Shown here piece by piece: positions 15,051-23,514 of a DNA stretch of 39,695 nucleotides (its first letter is position 1; each line of letters starts with the position of its first letter). Under the pieces are notes generated by a model. It ran no database searches and was not told where the DNA came from. It saw nothing but the letters and a program-made list of their open reading frames with translations. Both the position numbers and the translations under genes were made by a program. The stretch is from an uncultured Porphyromonadaceae bacterium (GTDB lineage: Bacteria > Bacteroidota > Bacteroidia > Bacteroidales > Muribaculaceae): contig CAMCDS010000021.1 in the NCBI GenBank assembly GCA_945873625.1, positions 1 to 39,695 of the forward strand. Direction: 5' to 3'.

Positions 15051-16844
15051 ATGAGCGAAACAGTTCAGACCCCTATCGAGAATTTCGATTGGGATGCCTA
15101 CGCAAGTGGCGAAACCATCGGATCGAAGAGCCGTGAGGAAGTAAAGAAAACTTACGAAGAGTCTCTTAAGACGGTGAAAGACAATGAAGTGGTAACCGGC
15201 CGCGTGAAAGCCATCTCGAAGCGCGACGTTCGTGTCGACATCGGCATGAAGTCGGATGCCATCATCCCCATCAGCGAATTCCGCTACAACCCCGACCTCA
15301 AGGAGGGCGACGAAGTAGAGGTATTCATTGAAACCCTCGAAGACAAAAACGGTCAGCTCCGCCTCTCCCACAAGAAGGCCTGCCAGACCCGCAGCTGGGA
15401 CCGCGTCAACCAGGCTCTGGAGAACGACGAGGTCATCAAAGGCTATGTCAAGAGCCGCACCAAGGGCGGCATGATCGTCGACGTATTCGGAATCGAGGCC
15501 TTCCTGCCCGGTTCGCAGATCGACGTTCGCCCCATCCGCGACTACGACGTATTTGTCGACAAGACAATGGAATTCAAGGTCGTAAAGATCAATCAGGAAT
15601 ACAAGAACGTGGTAGTGAGCCACAAGGCCCTCATCGAGGCCGAGCTCGAAGCCCAGAAGCGCGAGATCATCTCGAAGCTCGAGAAGGGTCAGGTGCTCGA
15701 AGGCAAAGTCAAGAACATCACCGCCTACGGTGTGTTTGTTGACCTCGGCGGCGTCGACGGTCTCGTCCACATCACCGACCTCAGCTGGGGCCGCGTAAGC
15801 GATCCTCACGAGGTAGTGGAGCTCGACCAGGACATCAAGGTGGTGATCATCGACTTCGACGACGAGAAGAAGCGTATCGCCCTCGGCCTCAAGCAGCTTC
15901 AGCCCCATCCCTGGGATAGCCTCACGCAGGACATCAAGGTCGGCGACCATGTCAACGGCAAGGTTGTGGTCATGACCGACTACGGTGCATTCGTAGAGGT
16001 TCAGCCCGGTGTGGAAGGTCTCATCCACGTAAGCGAGATGAGCTGGAGCCAGCACCTCCGCAGCGCTCAGGACTTCCTCAAGGTAGGCGACCAGGTAGAG
16101 GCAGTGGTCCTCACCCTCGACCGCGAGGAGCGCAAGATGAGCCTCGGCATCAAGCAGCTCAAGCCCGATCCCTGGGAGAACATCGAAGAGAAGTATGCCA
16201 TCGGCAGCCGCCACACCGCCAAGGTGCGCAACTTCACCAACTTCGGCGTGTTCGTAGAGATCGAGGAGGGCGTAGACGGCCTCATCCACATCTCCGACCT
16301 CTCCTGGACCAAGAAGATCAAACACCCCAGCGAGTTCACTCAGGTGGGCAACGACATCGAGGTGCAGGTGCTCGAGATCGACAAGGACAACCGTCGCCTC
16401 AGCCTCGGCCACAAGCAGCTTGAAGAGAACCCCTGGGAGGTATTCGAGACTATCTTCACCGTTGGCTCGATCCACGAGGGCACCGTCATCGAGGTTATCG
16501 ACAAGGGCGCAGTGATCCAGCTCGAATACGGCGTTGAAGGCTTCGCCACTCCGAAGCACCTCGTCAAGGAAGACGGCACTCAGGCCAAGCTCGACGACAA
16601 ACTCAACTTCAAGGTAATCGAGTTCAACAAAGACCAGAAGCGCATCATCCTCAGCCACAGCCGCATCGCCGAAGACGCCAACAAGGCCGAGGCACGTGCC
16701 GCAAAGGCCGCCAAGCGCGCTCCGCGTCGCGAGCGTGAGGAAGAGCAGGTAGCAGCTCCGCAGATCGAGAAGACCACTCTCGGCGACCTCGGCGCTCTTC
16801 AGGCTCTCAAGGAGCAGATGCAGAAAGCAGAGAAGAAGGGCTGA
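15051..16844 (+). CDS. rpsA: 30S ribosomal protein S1
   Basis: Encodes 597 residues. Six tandem S1 (OB-fold) repeats run from about residue 45 to 535, each with the G-x-V-x-x-hydrophobic pattern and a middle block such as YGVFVDLGGVDGLVHITDLS or FGVFVEIEEGVDGLIHISDL. The N-terminal ~45 residues are acidic and bind the ribosome in known S1 proteins. The C-terminal ~60 residues are Lys/Ala/Glu-rich. S1 binds mRNA and helps initiation on leaders without Shine-Dalgarno sequences, which fits the weak Shine-Dalgarno use across this window. The gene has its own promoter, long leader and 3' hairpin, so it looks monocistronic. Confidence 0.98.
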   Translation: MSETVQTPIENFDWDAYASGETIGSKSREEVKKTYEESLKTVKDNEVVTGRVKAISKRDVRVDIGMKSDAIIPISEFRYNPDLKEGDEVEVFIETLEDKNGQLRLSHKKACQTRSWDRVNQALENDEVIKGYVKSRTKGGMIVDVFGIEAFLPGSQIDVRPIRDYDVFVDKTMEFKVVKINQEYKNVVVSHKALIEAELEAQKREIISKLEKGQVLEGKVKNITAYGVFVDLGGVDGLVHITDLSWGRVSDPHEVVELDQDIKVVIIDFDDEKKRIALGLKQLQPHPWDSLTQDIKVGDHVNGKVVVMTDYGAFVEVQPGVEGLIHVSEMSWSQHLRSAQDFLKVGDQVEAVVLTLDREERKMSLGIKQLKPDPWENIEEKYAIGSRHTAKVRNFTNFGVFVEIEEGVDGLIHISDLSWTKKIKHPSEFTQVGNDIEVQVLEIDKDNRRLSLGHKQLEENPWEVFETIFTVGSIHEGTVIEVIDKGAVIQLEYGVEGFATPKHLVKEDGTQAKLDDKLNFKVIEFNKDQKRIILSHSRIAEDANKAEARAAKAAKRAPRREREEEQVAAPQIEKTTLGDLGALQALKEQMQKAEKKG

Positions 16845-16877
16845 TAATCCTATCAGACCTGTCTGACTCCCGATATG

Positions 16878-16909
16878 GCGGGGAGACCGGAGCGTTCCGG
16901 CCTCCCCGC
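16878..16909 (+). terminator. Hairpin terminator after rpsA
   Basis: GCGGGGAG (16878-16885) pairs with CTCCCCGC (16902-16909), with an inner CCGG/CCGG stem. The tail is only weakly T-rich (TCTGTGTT), so it may terminate transcription or simply protect the 3' end. Confidence 0.6.
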
Positions 16910-17016
16910 TCTGTGTTCGGACCGATACGCGGAGCCTGGGGCAAACCCGGAGGTGCCCGCAGGCGTTTTAACCGGGAAGGGGGCGGTGTGTCCCCGTCTT
17001 ACCAAAACTCCGCATT

Positions 17017-18006
17017 ATGATTGAGAAGATTTCCAACAGGCTTAAGCATTTCTTCCACGTGGTGAGCAACATCCGCCCGATCGTGTGGATTGCCCTCTAC
17101 GTGGCCCTCGTGCCGGTGTTTGCCCTCATCTACTGGTGGCTCCCCGACTCGCAGTTCAGAATCCCCGACAGCGCCGGCACCGATTTCGGCTCGTGGGTCT
17201 ATTACAGCATCGTAACCATCACCACTCTCGGCTTCGGCGACTACACCCCGGCCCACGGCTGGGCACAGGCCGTAACGGCAGTGGAAGTGATGTGCGGATT
17301 GATATTCCTCGGATTCTTCCTCAACGCCGTCGGCTCAATGAGGTCGGAAATCGACGTGGAGTCGGAGCTGGAGAAGCAGCGGCGCGTGCATGAGGCCACA
17401 GAGACCGAGAAGCTGCTCCGCAACATCCCGGTAATCCTTCATAAGCTCAACCTCTTCATGGCCTACTGCTATGCGGTAACCACCCCGCTGGCCGACCGCA
17501 CGGCCGGGAAGAAGCTCGAGTTTGATCCCGACTTCAGCTTCTCCGACATGCGCGACCTCTACAAGCCCTCACACATCCCGGCCGACCGCACGATGCGTCC
17601 GGCAGTCGAGGGGCTGCTCAGGAGCTCGGCCGACACGAGCCTCTTCCTCGACTCGCTGCAGACGCGAATCGACATGACGCTGTGGCCCGACCTGCTCAAC
17701 GAGTGCTTCGCCTTCGTGGCCGAGTGTCAGATGTTTTCGTCGACCGATGCCATCGTCGGGCATCCGCAGAGGCTGGCCCGCAAGATGGGCGACGTCTCCG
17801 ACAAGGTGGCCGAGACCCGCATCGCCGACTCCATTCAGCAATGGAAGGGGGGCATGGAGATTTCGGAAGACAACCCGATGAATCCGTTTATCGAGCTGAA
17901 CTCGTATATCCGCGACAATGGCTCGCGGGCCGCGGCCATCGAGGCGTCGCTGAGCGAAATAGCAGCCAAAAGCCGGCGGCAGGATTTGGAGGTTAGCCCG
18001 AAATAG
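17017..18006 (+). CDS. Two-helix potassium channel with unassigned cytoplasmic domain
   Basis: Encodes 329 residues. The first membrane helix is at about residues 21-41, a pore helix at 57-68, the selectivity filter TTLGFGD at 69-75, and the second helix at about 84-106. This is the Ion_trans_2 (KcsA/MthK-like) architecture, with GFG in place of the commoner GYG. The filter predicts K+ conduction through a tetramer in the inner membrane. The C-terminal ~220 residues are helical, have no RCK Rossmann motif, and match no domain I recognise. The hflX promoter lies inside its last codons, so it is probably transcribed apart from hflX. Confidence 0.85.
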   Translation: MIEKISNRLKHFFHVVSNIRPIVWIALYVALVPVFALIYWWLPDSQFRIPDSAGTDFGSWVYYSIVTITTLGFGDYTPAHGWAQAVTAVEVMCGLIFLGFFLNAVGSMRSEIDVESELEKQRRVHEATETEKLLRNIPVILHKLNLFMAYCYAVTTPLADRTAGKKLEFDPDFSFSDMRDLYKPSHIPADRTMRPAVEGLLRSSADTSLFLDSLQTRIDMTLWPDLLNECFAFVAECQMFSSTDAIVGHPQRLARKMGDVSDKVAETRIADSIQQWKGGMEISEDNPMNPFIELNSYIRDNGSRAAAIEASLSEIAAKSRRQDLEVSPK

Positions 18007-18016
18007 ACTATCTTTG
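17985..18016 (+). promoter_or_regulatory. hflX operon promoter
   Basis: TTTG (17985-17988) and TATCTTTG (18009-18016) are 20 bp apart, a consensus Bacteroidota promoter that overlaps the 3' end of the channel gene. The leader would be about 13 nt. Confidence 0.75.
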
Positions 18017-18035
18017 CGCAAGAAAGAGACAGACA

Positions 18036-19265
18036 ATGATTGAAGACAATATAATTACAGAAGAACAGAACGAACGTACGGTGCTCGTCGGACTCGTGAC
18101 GCAGCAGCAGAACGAAAGCAAGGCCAACGAGTATCTCGACGAGCTGGCCTTCCTCGCCCGCACGGCCGGCGCCGAGCCCGAAAAGCGGTTTCTGCAGAAG
18201 CTCGACTATCCCAATCCGCGCACTTACGTAGGCACGGGAAAGCTCGAGGAGATACGCAACTACGTTGAGGATAACGAGATAGGTCTCGTGATTTTCGACG
18301 ACGACCTCAGCCCCAAGCAGGTGAGCAACATCGAAAAGGAGCTGAAGGTGAAGATTCTCGACCGCACGAGCCTTATCCTCGACATATTCGCCAAACGCGC
18401 GCAGACGGCCACGGCACGCACGCAGGTGGAGCTGGCCCAGTATCAGTATCTGCTTCCGCGCCTGACCAGGATGTGGACCCACCTCGAGCGTCAGCGCGGC
18501 GGCATAGGCATGCGCGGCCCGGGCGAGACCCAGATCGAGACCGACCGACGCATAATCCTCGACAAGATCTCGCGCCTTAAAAACGAGCTCAAGGATATCG
18601 ACAGGCAGAAGAGCATACAGCGTAAAAACCGGGGCAAGCTCACGCGCGTGGCCCTCGTAGGCTATACCAATGTCGGGAAGTCGACGCTTATGAACGTGCT
18701 GAGCAAAAGCGAGGTGTTTGCCGAAAACAAGCTTTTCGCGACGCTCGACACGACGGTGCGCAAGGTGGTGATTGACAATCTCCCCTTCCTGCTCACCGAC
18801 ACCGTCGGCTTCATCCGCAAGCTCCCGACCCATCTTGTCGACTCCTTCAAGTCGACGCTCGACGAGGTGCGCGAGGCCGACATACTGGTGCATGTGGTCG
18901 ACGTGAGCCATCCGCAGTTCGAGGAGCAGATCGAGGTGGTCAACCGCACGCTCCGCGAGGTATGCGGCGCGAGCGACAAGCCGATGATAATGGTTTTCAA
19001 CAAGATCGACGCATTCTCATATACCCCCAAGGACGAGGACGACCTCACGCCGCGTACACGCGAGAACATCCCGCTCGAGGAGTTCAGGCAGACGTGGATG
19101 GCCAGGATGAACAACGACTGCGTCTTCATCTCGGCAAAGCAGCGCACCAACATCGACGAGCTCAAGCGCATGCTCTACGACAAGGCGCGCGAGATTCATG
19201 CCGAAAGGTTCCCCTACAACGATTTCCTTTACCAAAAATACGACGAAGATGGCGAAATCAGATAG
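18036..19265 (+). CDS. hflX: Ribosome-associated GTPase HflX
   Basis: Encodes 409 residues. The HflX N-terminal domain (about 15-190) includes the Gly-rich GGIGMRGPGETQIETDRR, the family signature. The G domain follows: G1 GYTNVGKST at about 208, G3 DTVGFI near 254, G4 NKID near 324 and G5 SAK near 367. HflX binds 50S/70S ribosomes and splits stalled or hibernating ones, notably in heat stress. It begins the forward run hflX-DUF4954-prmC-recX-comF, with the next start overlapping its last 17 bp. Confidence 0.96.
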   Translation: MIEDNIITEEQNERTVLVGLVTQQQNESKANEYLDELAFLARTAGAEPEKRFLQKLDYPNPRTYVGTGKLEEIRNYVEDNEIGLVIFDDDLSPKQVSNIEKELKVKILDRTSLILDIFAKRAQTATARTQVELAQYQYLLPRLTRMWTHLERQRGGIGMRGPGETQIETDRRIILDKISRLKNELKDIDRQKSIQRKNRGKLTRVALVGYTNVGKSTLMNVLSKSEVFAENKLFATLDTTVRKVVIDNLPFLLTDTVGFIRKLPTHLVDSFKSTLDEVREADILVHVVDVSHPQFEEQIEVVNRTLREVCGASDKPMIMVFNKIDAFSYTPKDEDDLTPRTRENIPLEEFRQTWMARMNNDCVFISAKQRTNIDELKRMLYDKAREIHAERFPYNDFLYQKYDEDGEIR

Positions 19266-21009
19266 CCCGGCCCTGCGCAGCCCCGAATGGTGGGAGATAC
19301 GCCGCCTTGAGGCGGCCGGATGCACGGCCGACGACTGGGAGCAGGTGATGTTCGGACCCGACACCGACTTCTCGCTCATACGCAACGTCGCCTTCCGCGG
19401 GCAGGTGTCGGTCAGCGGACTGCGCCGCAGACCCGGGCGGCCCGACGCCGGCATCGATTCCGCCGTGCTCGAAAACTGCTCGATAGGCTCCGACCCCTGC
19501 ATACGCAATGTCGGGGTGGCGCTGCGCGGCTATGAGCTGGGCGACGACGTTACCGTGGTCAACTGCGGCCTCCTCGAATATGAGGCCGAGGCGCCCTGCG
19601 GTGTCGGCACTCAGGTCAACGTGCTCGACGAGACCGGCTCGCGCCCTGTCAGCATCTATCCCGGCCTCTCGTCGCAGCTCGCCGAGCTTGCCGCCCGGCT
19701 GCCGCGCTGGGCCGAGACCACGCTTCATCCCCTCGTGGAGAGCCATCTCGAGACGCACCAGCTCCCCGGCCTTATCGGCGACGGGGCGCGGATTGTCAAC
19801 ACGCGCCTGATGCGCAACGTGTTTGTAGACCGCGAAGTGTGTGTCGAAGGTGCCTCCGAGCTTATCGACGGGGCAGTAGTCAACAATGCCGCGCCAGGCC
19901 GCGCCCTTGCCCGAATAGGTGCCGACGTCAAGGGCAGCCACTTCATTGTGGAAGACGGAAGCGTGGAAGGCGGCTCGGTGATGGTCAATGCCTACGTGGG
20001 CCAGGGTGCCCGTCTCGACAAGGGATTCACGGCCCACGACTCGCTCTTCTTCGCCAACTCCAACTGCGAGAACGGCGAGGGGTGTGCCCTCTTCGCCGGT
20101 CCCTACACCACCACGATGCACAAGTCGACGCTCCTCATCGGCGCCCTCACGGTGTTCATGAACGCCGGCAGCGGCTCCAACCAGAGCAACCACCTCTACA
20201 AGATGGGTCCCGTGCACTGGGGCATAATGCAGCGCGGCGTGAAGACGTCGAGCGGAAGCTACGTGATGTGGGGAGCAAAGATCGGAGCGTTCTCTCTCCT
20301 CGTGGGGAGCCACAAGATGCACCCCGACAGCTCCGAATTCCCCTTCTCATATCTCTTCGGCGACGAGAGGGGGGGCACCATCGTGGTGCCCGGCATCATG
20401 CTGCGCAGCAGCGGCCTGATGCGCGACGAGAAGAAATGGCCCCTGCGCGAGCGCCGGGGAAAGCGAAAGATGCCGCTGCACGACCGCGTCAACTTCGAAG
20501 TGTTCAACCCAGTTACGGTCGGAGCCATGGCGCGCGCCCTTCCCCTGATAGCCGAACTGCGCAAGCGTCCGGCCGACGACGACCGTTTCGTGCGCTACAA
20601 AGGCCTGAAACTTCGCGTCAGTAACCTCGAGCGTGCCGCGCGCTTCTATTCGCTCGGCATCTGCAAGTATCTGAAAACCAAACTCGGCGACGCCCCCTTC
20701 CCTCATTCCGACGCTGAGGAGACGGAGGAATGGATCGACCTTTCAGGCCAATTCGTAAGCCGCTCGTGCGTAGACCGCGTGCTTAAAGCTCCGACGCTAC
20801 GCGACATGGAGGCCATACTCACCGACTTCTTCGACCGCTACACCGAGCTGGAGATGGAATGGATAGCCACAGCCCTGCGCGACTGGGCCGACCGCTCGCC
20901 GGCCGAGATTGAGGCCGGTGCCCTTGAGTTTGACCGTATGGTGGAGGAAGACCGCAAGGGGTATCTCGAAAGTCTCGCCGACGAAAACGCCATGCTCTCG
21001 CTTTTCTAA
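19249..21009 (+). CDS. DUF4954-family protein with left-handed beta-helix region
   Basis: Encodes 586 residues from the ATG at 19249, which overlaps hflX by 17 bp. The first ~400 residues contain many short hexapeptide-like turns (for example SEFPFSYLFGDE, VNNAAPG, GSVMVNAYVGQGARLDKG) expected of a left-handed beta-helix as in acyl- and sugar-nucleotide transferases. The C-terminal ~180 residues are helical. This resembles DUF4954, a large Bacteroidota family of unknown function. An acyltransferase or nucleotidyltransferase-like role is suggested by the fold only; no catalytic residue can be named with confidence. It is translationally coupled to hflX and 34 bp before prmC. Confidence 0.8.
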   Translation: MAKSDSPALRSPEWWEIRRLEAAGCTADDWEQVMFGPDTDFSLIRNVAFRGQVSVSGLRRRPGRPDAGIDSAVLENCSIGSDPCIRNVGVALRGYELGDDVTVVNCGLLEYEAEAPCGVGTQVNVLDETGSRPVSIYPGLSSQLAELAARLPRWAETTLHPLVESHLETHQLPGLIGDGARIVNTRLMRNVFVDREVCVEGASELIDGAVVNNAAPGRALARIGADVKGSHFIVEDGSVEGGSVMVNAYVGQGARLDKGFTAHDSLFFANSNCENGEGCALFAGPYTTTMHKSTLLIGALTVFMNAGSGSNQSNHLYKMGPVHWGIMQRGVKTSSGSYVMWGAKIGAFSLLVGSHKMHPDSSEFPFSYLFGDERGGTIVVPGIMLRSSGLMRDEKKWPLRERRGKRKMPLHDRVNFEVFNPVTVGAMARALPLIAELRKRPADDDRFVRYKGLKLRVSNLERAARFYSLGICKYLKTKLGDAPFPHSDAEETEEWIDLSGQFVSRSCVDRVLKAPTLRDMEAILTDFFDRYTELEMEWIATALRDWADRSPAEIEAGALEFDRMVEEDRKGYLESLADENAMLSLF

Positions 21010-21043
21010 GCTACATATATCTATTGATTTTCAGAAGCTATTT

Positions 21044-21877
21044 ATGACTTCACGCGATGTAACAGCAGGGCTTGCGCCCCGGTTCGGCAGAGGCGAGGCC
21101 TCTGCCCTGACCGAACTCATGCTCCACGCCCTCAAAGGGTGGAGCCGGACAGATATGCTCATCCACGACGACGAGCAGCTTTCGCCCTTTATCGAGGAAA
21201 GCATCCGCTCGATGACCGCCCGTCTGGAAAAGGGGGAACCCATACAGTACATCACCGGGGAGGCATACTTCTACGGGCTATGGTTCCACGTAGACCCGCG
21301 CGTGCTGATTCCGCGTCCGGAGACGGCGGAGCTGGTAGACATGATAGCCGACCTCTACCGCGACCGGACCGACCTGCGGGTGCTCGACATAGCCACCGGC
21401 TCGGGGTGCATAGCGATAGCCCTCGCTCGCACTCTGAAATTCGCGCAGGTAGAGGGGCTCGACATCTCGTCGGCCGCCCTAATGGTGGCCCGGGAAAACG
21501 ACAGGGCGCTCAAAGCCGGAGTGAGGTTTTTTGAAGCCGACATGGCCGGATATGTTCCCGACGAGGACAGCTTCGACATAATGGTGAGCAATCCCCCTTA
21601 CATCGACGATAGCGAGAAAGGGGAAATGGAGCCGACAGTGAAGGATTACGAGCCTTCCGGTGCCCTTTTCGTGCCCGACGCCGACCCGCTGATCCATTAT
21701 AAAGAGATAGTGAGGATAGCGCTCCGTGGCCTTAGGAAGGGCGGTCGCCTCTTCCTCGAGATCAATCCGCGTCATGCCGATGCCATGGCCTCGCTCCTTG
21801 AAGGCGAAGGATTCTCGGATGTGGAGATTTCGCTCGACATACACGGCCGCAAACGTTTCGCCTCAGCCCGGAAATGA
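21044..21877 (+). CDS. prmC: Release factor glutamine methyltransferase PrmC (HemK)
   Basis: Encodes 277 residues. An N-terminal helical domain (about 1-85) precedes a Rossmann methyltransferase domain. The SAM-binding motif is DIATGSGCIAIALA (about 115-128) and the catalytic NPPY starts at residue 183. IQYITGEAYFYGLWF and RVLIPRPETAELV are characteristic of PrmC. It N5-methylates the Gln of the GGQ loop in release factors RF1 and RF2. The ATG at 21044 was chosen because the conserved N-terminal helices begin there. It overlaps recX by 4 bp (ATGA). Confidence 0.96.
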   Translation: MTSRDVTAGLAPRFGRGEASALTELMLHALKGWSRTDMLIHDDEQLSPFIEESIRSMTARLEKGEPIQYITGEAYFYGLWFHVDPRVLIPRPETAELVDMIADLYRDRTDLRVLDIATGSGCIAIALARTLKFAQVEGLDISSAALMVARENDRALKAGVRFFEADMAGYVPDEDSFDIMVSNPPYIDDSEKGEMEPTVKDYEPSGALFVPDADPLIHYKEIVRIALRGLRKGGRLFLEINPRHADAMASLLEGEGFSDVEISLDIHGRKRFASARK

Positions 21878-22359
21878 TACGCAGGAAACCCCTCACCGAC
21901 GAGCAGGCGCTCCTGAAGATGATGGACCTCTGCGCGCGCAGCGAGCAGTCGACGGGCGAGATTCGCCTCAAGCTCATCCGGAAGGGTATATCCGGCCCGA
22001 GGGCCGACGCCATCATCGGCCGCCTCGTGGCCGACCGGTTCGTCGACAATGCCCGGTTTGCCCGCGCCTTTACCGCCGACAAGGTGAGGTTTGCCTTGTG
22101 GGGACGGCGAAAGATACGCATGGCCCTTGCCGCCAAAGGGATAGAGGCTGCCGCCATTTCGGCGGCGCTTGCCGGAATCGACGAAGACGAATATGCCGAA
22201 GCGCTGATGAAAGCTGCCCGGGGCAAGGCGAGGGGAGTGGACATGGCCGACTATGAGGAGCGTGTGCGCCTTTACCGGTCGCTTGCCTCGCGTGGCTACG
22301 AGCCCGAGGCAATAGCGCGGGTCATAGCGAGGCTGAAAACCGAGGCGTCGGGCCGATGA
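21874..22359 (+). CDS. recX: Regulatory protein RecX
   Basis: Encodes 161 residues made of RecX three-helix repeats: TDEQALLKMMDLCARSEQST and EIRLKLIRKGIS in the first, IIGRLVADRFVDNARFARAF in the second, and a C-terminal repeat ending AIARVIARLK. RecX inhibits RecA filament extension in bacteria where it has been studied. recA is not in this window. The gene overlaps both neighbours by 4 bp, so it is translated as part of the prmC-recX-comF unit. Confidence 0.9.
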   Translation: MIRRKPLTDEQALLKMMDLCARSEQSTGEIRLKLIRKGISGPRADAIIGRLVADRFVDNARFARAFTADKVRFALWGRRKIRMALAAKGIEAAAISAALAGIDEDEYAEALMKAARGKARGVDMADYEERVRLYRSLASRGYEPEAIARVIARLKTEASGR

Positions 22360-23072
22360 AACGCCTTCTGCGTTCAATCGGCGTAGCGGCGAAGGGGATT
22401 GCCGAGGTTATGGCTCCCGACTACTGCCGCCTGTGCGGCGGACACCTTGCCGAAGGGGAGCGGCTGATATGCAATCTATGCCGTATCCGGCTCCCGGCCA
22501 CCGACTTCCACCTAATCCCCGACAACGCCATGACGGTACGCTTCGCCGGCGAGCCGGGGATAGTGCGTGCCACAGCTCTGTTTCATTACGTGCGCGACAC
22601 CCCGCTCGCACTTGCAATCCATGATTTCAAATACAACGGCGTTCCCTCGCTGGCCCTTGAGTTCGGTCGCGAGATGGGACGCAGGCTGCTTCCGACAGGA
22701 TTCCTCTCGGATGTCGACCTGTTGATGCCCGTGCCCGTCCATTTCCTCAAACGCATGAGGCGAGGCTACAACCAGACCGACTATCTGGCGCGCGGACTCT
22801 CGGAAATATCAGGAATACCCGTAGCCGGCAACCTTTACGCCGGCCGTCCGCACAAGACGCAGACCGGTCGCACCCTCGTGCAGCGCGAGGCCAACACCGC
22901 AGGAGTCTTCGCCGTGCGCCACCCAGAGACCCTCGCCGGGCATCACGTGCTTCTGATAGACGACGTATGCACCACCGGCTCTACGCTCAAGGCCTGCGCC
23001 CGCGCCCTGCTCGCCGCGCGCCCCGACCTCCGCTGCTCCATCGCCACCCTCGCCGCCGCCCCGCGGCTTTAA
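22356..23072 (+). CDS. comF: ComF family phosphoribosyltransferase-like protein
   Basis: Encodes 238 residues. An N-terminal zinc finger has Cys24-x2-Cys27 and Cys39-x2-Cys42. The C-terminal type I phosphoribosyltransferase domain ends in the PRPP-binding loop VLLIDDVCTTGSTL (about 199-212), with the ComF marker KRMRRGYNQTDYLARGL (about 127-143) before it. ComF is needed for DNA uptake in competent bacteria and is widespread elsewhere with unclear function. It overlaps recX by 4 bp and ends the forward operon just before a hairpin. Confidence 0.92.
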   Translation: MKRLLRSIGVAAKGIAEVMAPDYCRLCGGHLAEGERLICNLCRIRLPATDFHLIPDNAMTVRFAGEPGIVRATALFHYVRDTPLALAIHDFKYNGVPSLALEFGREMGRRLLPTGFLSDVDLLMPVPVHFLKRMRRGYNQTDYLARGLSEISGIPVAGNLYAGRPHKTQTGRTLVQREANTAGVFAVRHPETLAGHHVLLIDDVCTTGSTLKACARALLAARPDLRCSIATLAAAPRL

Positions 23073-23082
23073 CGGCATTTAA

Positions 23083-23124
23083 CCGGCGACTGCAGGATTA
23101 TTGCAGCCGCCGGCAGTAATTTTG
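23083..23124 (+). terminator. Hairpin after comF merging into a -7 box
   Basis: CCGGCG-a-CTGCA (23083-23094) pairs with TGCAG-c-CGCCGG (23102-23113), with one A/C mismatch and a 7-nt loop. Three bases later comes TAATTTTG (23117-23124), which could serve both as the T-rich terminator tail and as the -7 box for the next gene. Confidence 0.5.
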
Positions 23125-23145
23125 CGGTATCAAAAAGACAAAGTT

Positions 23146-23502
23146 ATGAATACCGCTGTTTCTTCATCATCACGCATACCGGGAATCCGCACTTCGCGCG
23201 GCATCTATCCCTATCGTCCCGCAACTTCCCCCTCGCGACGCGATCCGGCTCCTATCCGCTTCGGCGACGAGCTGTATGTACGCCTCCGTTTCGACGACGG
23301 CTCGGAACTCTCGATGGCCACCAACCGGGCGGCTGACATGAGCGAGCTGACCGGTGAGGTGCGGTTTGCCTTCCGCCGGCGCAGGGGACTCGTGAAGATG
23401 ACCGTGCGCAACGCCACGCGCGGATGGACCGCCTGCCGTCCGCTGATGCTCTACGGCGAAAGCTATCCTGCCGGTGCCGGATGGAGGGCGGCGGCTGTCT
23501 GA
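23146..23502 (+). CDS. Hypothetical basic protein, 118 residues
   Basis: Encodes 118 residues from the ATG at 23146, 22 bp after a TAATTTTG -7 box. I do not recognise it. The first ~45 residues are Ser/Arg/Pro-rich and probably disordered. Residues ~46-105 look like beta-strands: RFGDELYVRLRFDDGSELSM and VRFAFRRRRGLVKMTVRNAT. There is no signal peptide, membrane helix or Cys motif. It is convergent with the AraC-type regulator, whose stop is 12 bp beyond its own. It appears real because of the promoter, codon use like its neighbours, and an isolated open frame; function unknown. Confidence 0.55.
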   Translation: MNTAVSSSSRIPGIRTSRGIYPYRPATSPSRRDPAPIRFGDELYVRLRFDDGSELSMATNRAADMSELTGEVRFAFRRRRGLVKMTVRNATRGWTACRPLMLYGESYPAGAGWRAAAV

Positions 23503-23514
23503 CGCGCCATTGTG

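Noticed and set aside
15048..16658. Minus-strand open frame of 536 codons opposite rpsA
   Set aside because: Leu/Val/Glu/Asp-rich mirror of a highly expressed gene; no recognisable protein.
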